This document shows positions 59,011 through 60,000 of a DNA stretch of 60,000 bases, in pieces (position 1 is the first letter of the stretch; each line of letters begins with the position of its first letter). Made by a program: the position numbers and the translations under genes. Origin of the DNA: Owenia fusiformis. Taxonomy: Eukaryota; Annelida; Polychaeta; Sabellida; Oweniidae. The notes below the pieces were generated by a model. It saw nothing but the letters and a program-made list of their open reading frames with translations, ran no database searches and was not told the origin of the DNA. The stretch is taken from assembly GCA_903813345.2 (NCBI GenBank), contig CAIIXF020000012.1, forward strand, positions 31,876,501 to 31,936,500. The letters are read 5' to 3'.

Positions 59011-59326
59011 AGTACTAACTCTAAGTACATGACCCTTCTTTATCTGCCCTGGTCCAGGGCGAATTATGAGTGGGATAATCCCAAACCTCATTTCAGCAGG
59101 CAAGAAAGCAAAATAAAATTGAATGTTTCATCATGGTCATTTTTGAACCTCTGACTCTTGGAAAATATCCAGAGACGTTGACAGATAAAATGACACTATA
59201 TACGACCACTTATACTTTTTGATGACAATAGACTGAAATGGAAATACATGCAGTTCCCAAGCAAATATTGAGTATTCTCTTTATTTACATATATTTGTGA
59301 CATATATTTCACTTTAAAAATATCAC

Positions 59327-59332
59327 TTTATT
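59327..59332 (-). terminator. Poly(A) signal for GPCR copy C
   Basis: AATAAA on the minus strand lies just beyond the 80-bp array, which places the array in the 3' UTR. Confidence 0.4.
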
Positions 59333-59790
59333 CATCACGAACTATAAATGATGTCCTACACGATGTCACATTTGACACATGGTCTCGCCACTTTATATAT
59401 CACGAACTCTAGCTATTAGTGTTGCTATAGAAGTCCTACACGATGTCACATTTGACACATGGTCTCCCCACTTTATATATCACGATCTCCAGCTATTAGT
59501 GTTGCTATAGAAGTCCTACACGATGTCACATTTGACACATGGTCTCCCCACTTTATATATCATGAACTCCAGCTATTACTGGTGCTATAGAAGTCCTACA
59601 CGATGTCACATTTGACACATGGTCTCGCCACTTTATATATCACGAACTCTAGCTATTACTGGTGCTATAGAAGTCCTAGACCATGTCATATTTGACACAT
59701 GCTCTTCCCATTTTATATATCACGAACTCCAGCCATTACTGGTGCTATAGATGCCACAGACGATGTGACATTTGACACCTGCCTATCAGC
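59333..59790. repeat. 80-bp tandem array made from a GPCR 3' end
   Basis: AGTCCTACACGATGTCACATT recurs at exactly 80-bp spacing (59431, 59511, 59591, 59671; related starts at 59351 and 59751). The copy at 59713-59790 is the coding end of the receptor (minus strand GVRDI then stop), and the other five lie downstream of that stop. Each unit includes the ATATATAA stop context. Confidence 0.9.
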
Positions 59791-60000
59791 TCCACCACTA
59801 GATGAAGCCACATCATTGTTTTTGTCTTTTGTAAACGTTTTCTTCAAAGCATTGCGGAAACCAATATGGCTAAATGAGTAGATGATCGGGTTAATGCTAC
59901 AATTAAAGAAAAGTAAGTAAACGAATATTTGGTACGCCGTTCCACTATAGACATTTGTGTTAATCATTTTAAAACGTTTAAGCATAACGTACACCTCAGC
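59713..60000 (-). CDS. Class A GPCR, 3' part (window-truncated)
   Basis: The frame enters from beyond position 60000 and ends at 59713. It shows the end of TM6/loop 3 (AEVYVMLKRF), then TM7 with FNCSINPIIYS, helix 8 (HIGFRNALKKTFT) and a Ser/Val-rich tail. It resembles copies A and B (NPIIYSFTHTKFRNEMKRIFT), so it is a third, more diverged family member. The NPxxY motif (NPIIY) and basic helix 8 are intact. Its ligand is unknown. The start and TM1-TM6 lie outside the window. Confidence 0.85.
   Translation of the reverse strand, partial: AEVYVMLKRFKMINTNVYSGTAYQIFVYLLFFNCSINPIIYSFSHIGFRNALKKTFTKDKNNDVASSSGGADRQVSNVTSSVASIAPVMAGVRDI

Overview
This is invertebrate nuclear DNA. It is AT-rich, its genes are split by consensus GT-AG introns, poly(A) signals follow the stops, and transposable elements and tandem repeats are very dense. 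The gene set (a p47phox-type NADPH-oxidase organizer, WSC-domain secreted proteins, a local class A GPCR family) fits an invertebrate deuterostome such as a hemichordate, echinoderm or lancelet. That assignment is inference; nothing here fixes the species.

Layout. (1) 0.1-4.4 kb, plus strand: a three-exon gene for a small secreted cysteine-rich protein of unknown family, with several hairpin elements in its introns. (2) 6.2-27.4 kb, minus strand: two tandem copies of a GPCR gene with collinear flanks, so an old segmental duplication. Copy A (6181-12091) is split in TM6 by a 4.9-kb CACTA-like element with a CTG target duplication; the element carries about 115 copies of a 24-bp minisatellite, itself interrupted by a small DNA element. 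Copy B (18270-19277) is intact, but two elements with CACTG ends and 5-bp target duplications lie upstream, both holding further nested elements. An L1/Tx1-like LINE remnant sits between the copies. (3) 30.3-57.4 kb, plus strand: a p47phox (NCF1)-like gene of 14 to 16 exons, with a PX domain, two tandem SH3 domains, a basic autoinhibitory-type region and a long C-terminal tail rich in Pro and Tyr motifs. Its second intron contains, on the opposite strand, two tandem three-exon genes for secreted PAN-like plus WSC proteins. Just upstream of the second half of SH3-B, a 76-bp unit holding the 3' splice site and the exon start is repeated nine times. (4) 59.3-60.0 kb, minus strand: the 3' end of a third GPCR, whose last codons and stop are also repeated as an 80-bp array in its 3' flank.

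The genes do not form one pathway. The p47phox-like protein would assemble a NADPH oxidase at phosphoinositide membranes; the GPCRs and WSC proteins are local families expanded by duplication. The most unusual points are the splice-acceptor array in the p47phox-like gene, the precise in-frame insertion into GPCR copy A, and the pair of CACTG/5-bp-TSD elements whose inverted repeats each carry an ATG and a splice donor in the same phase.
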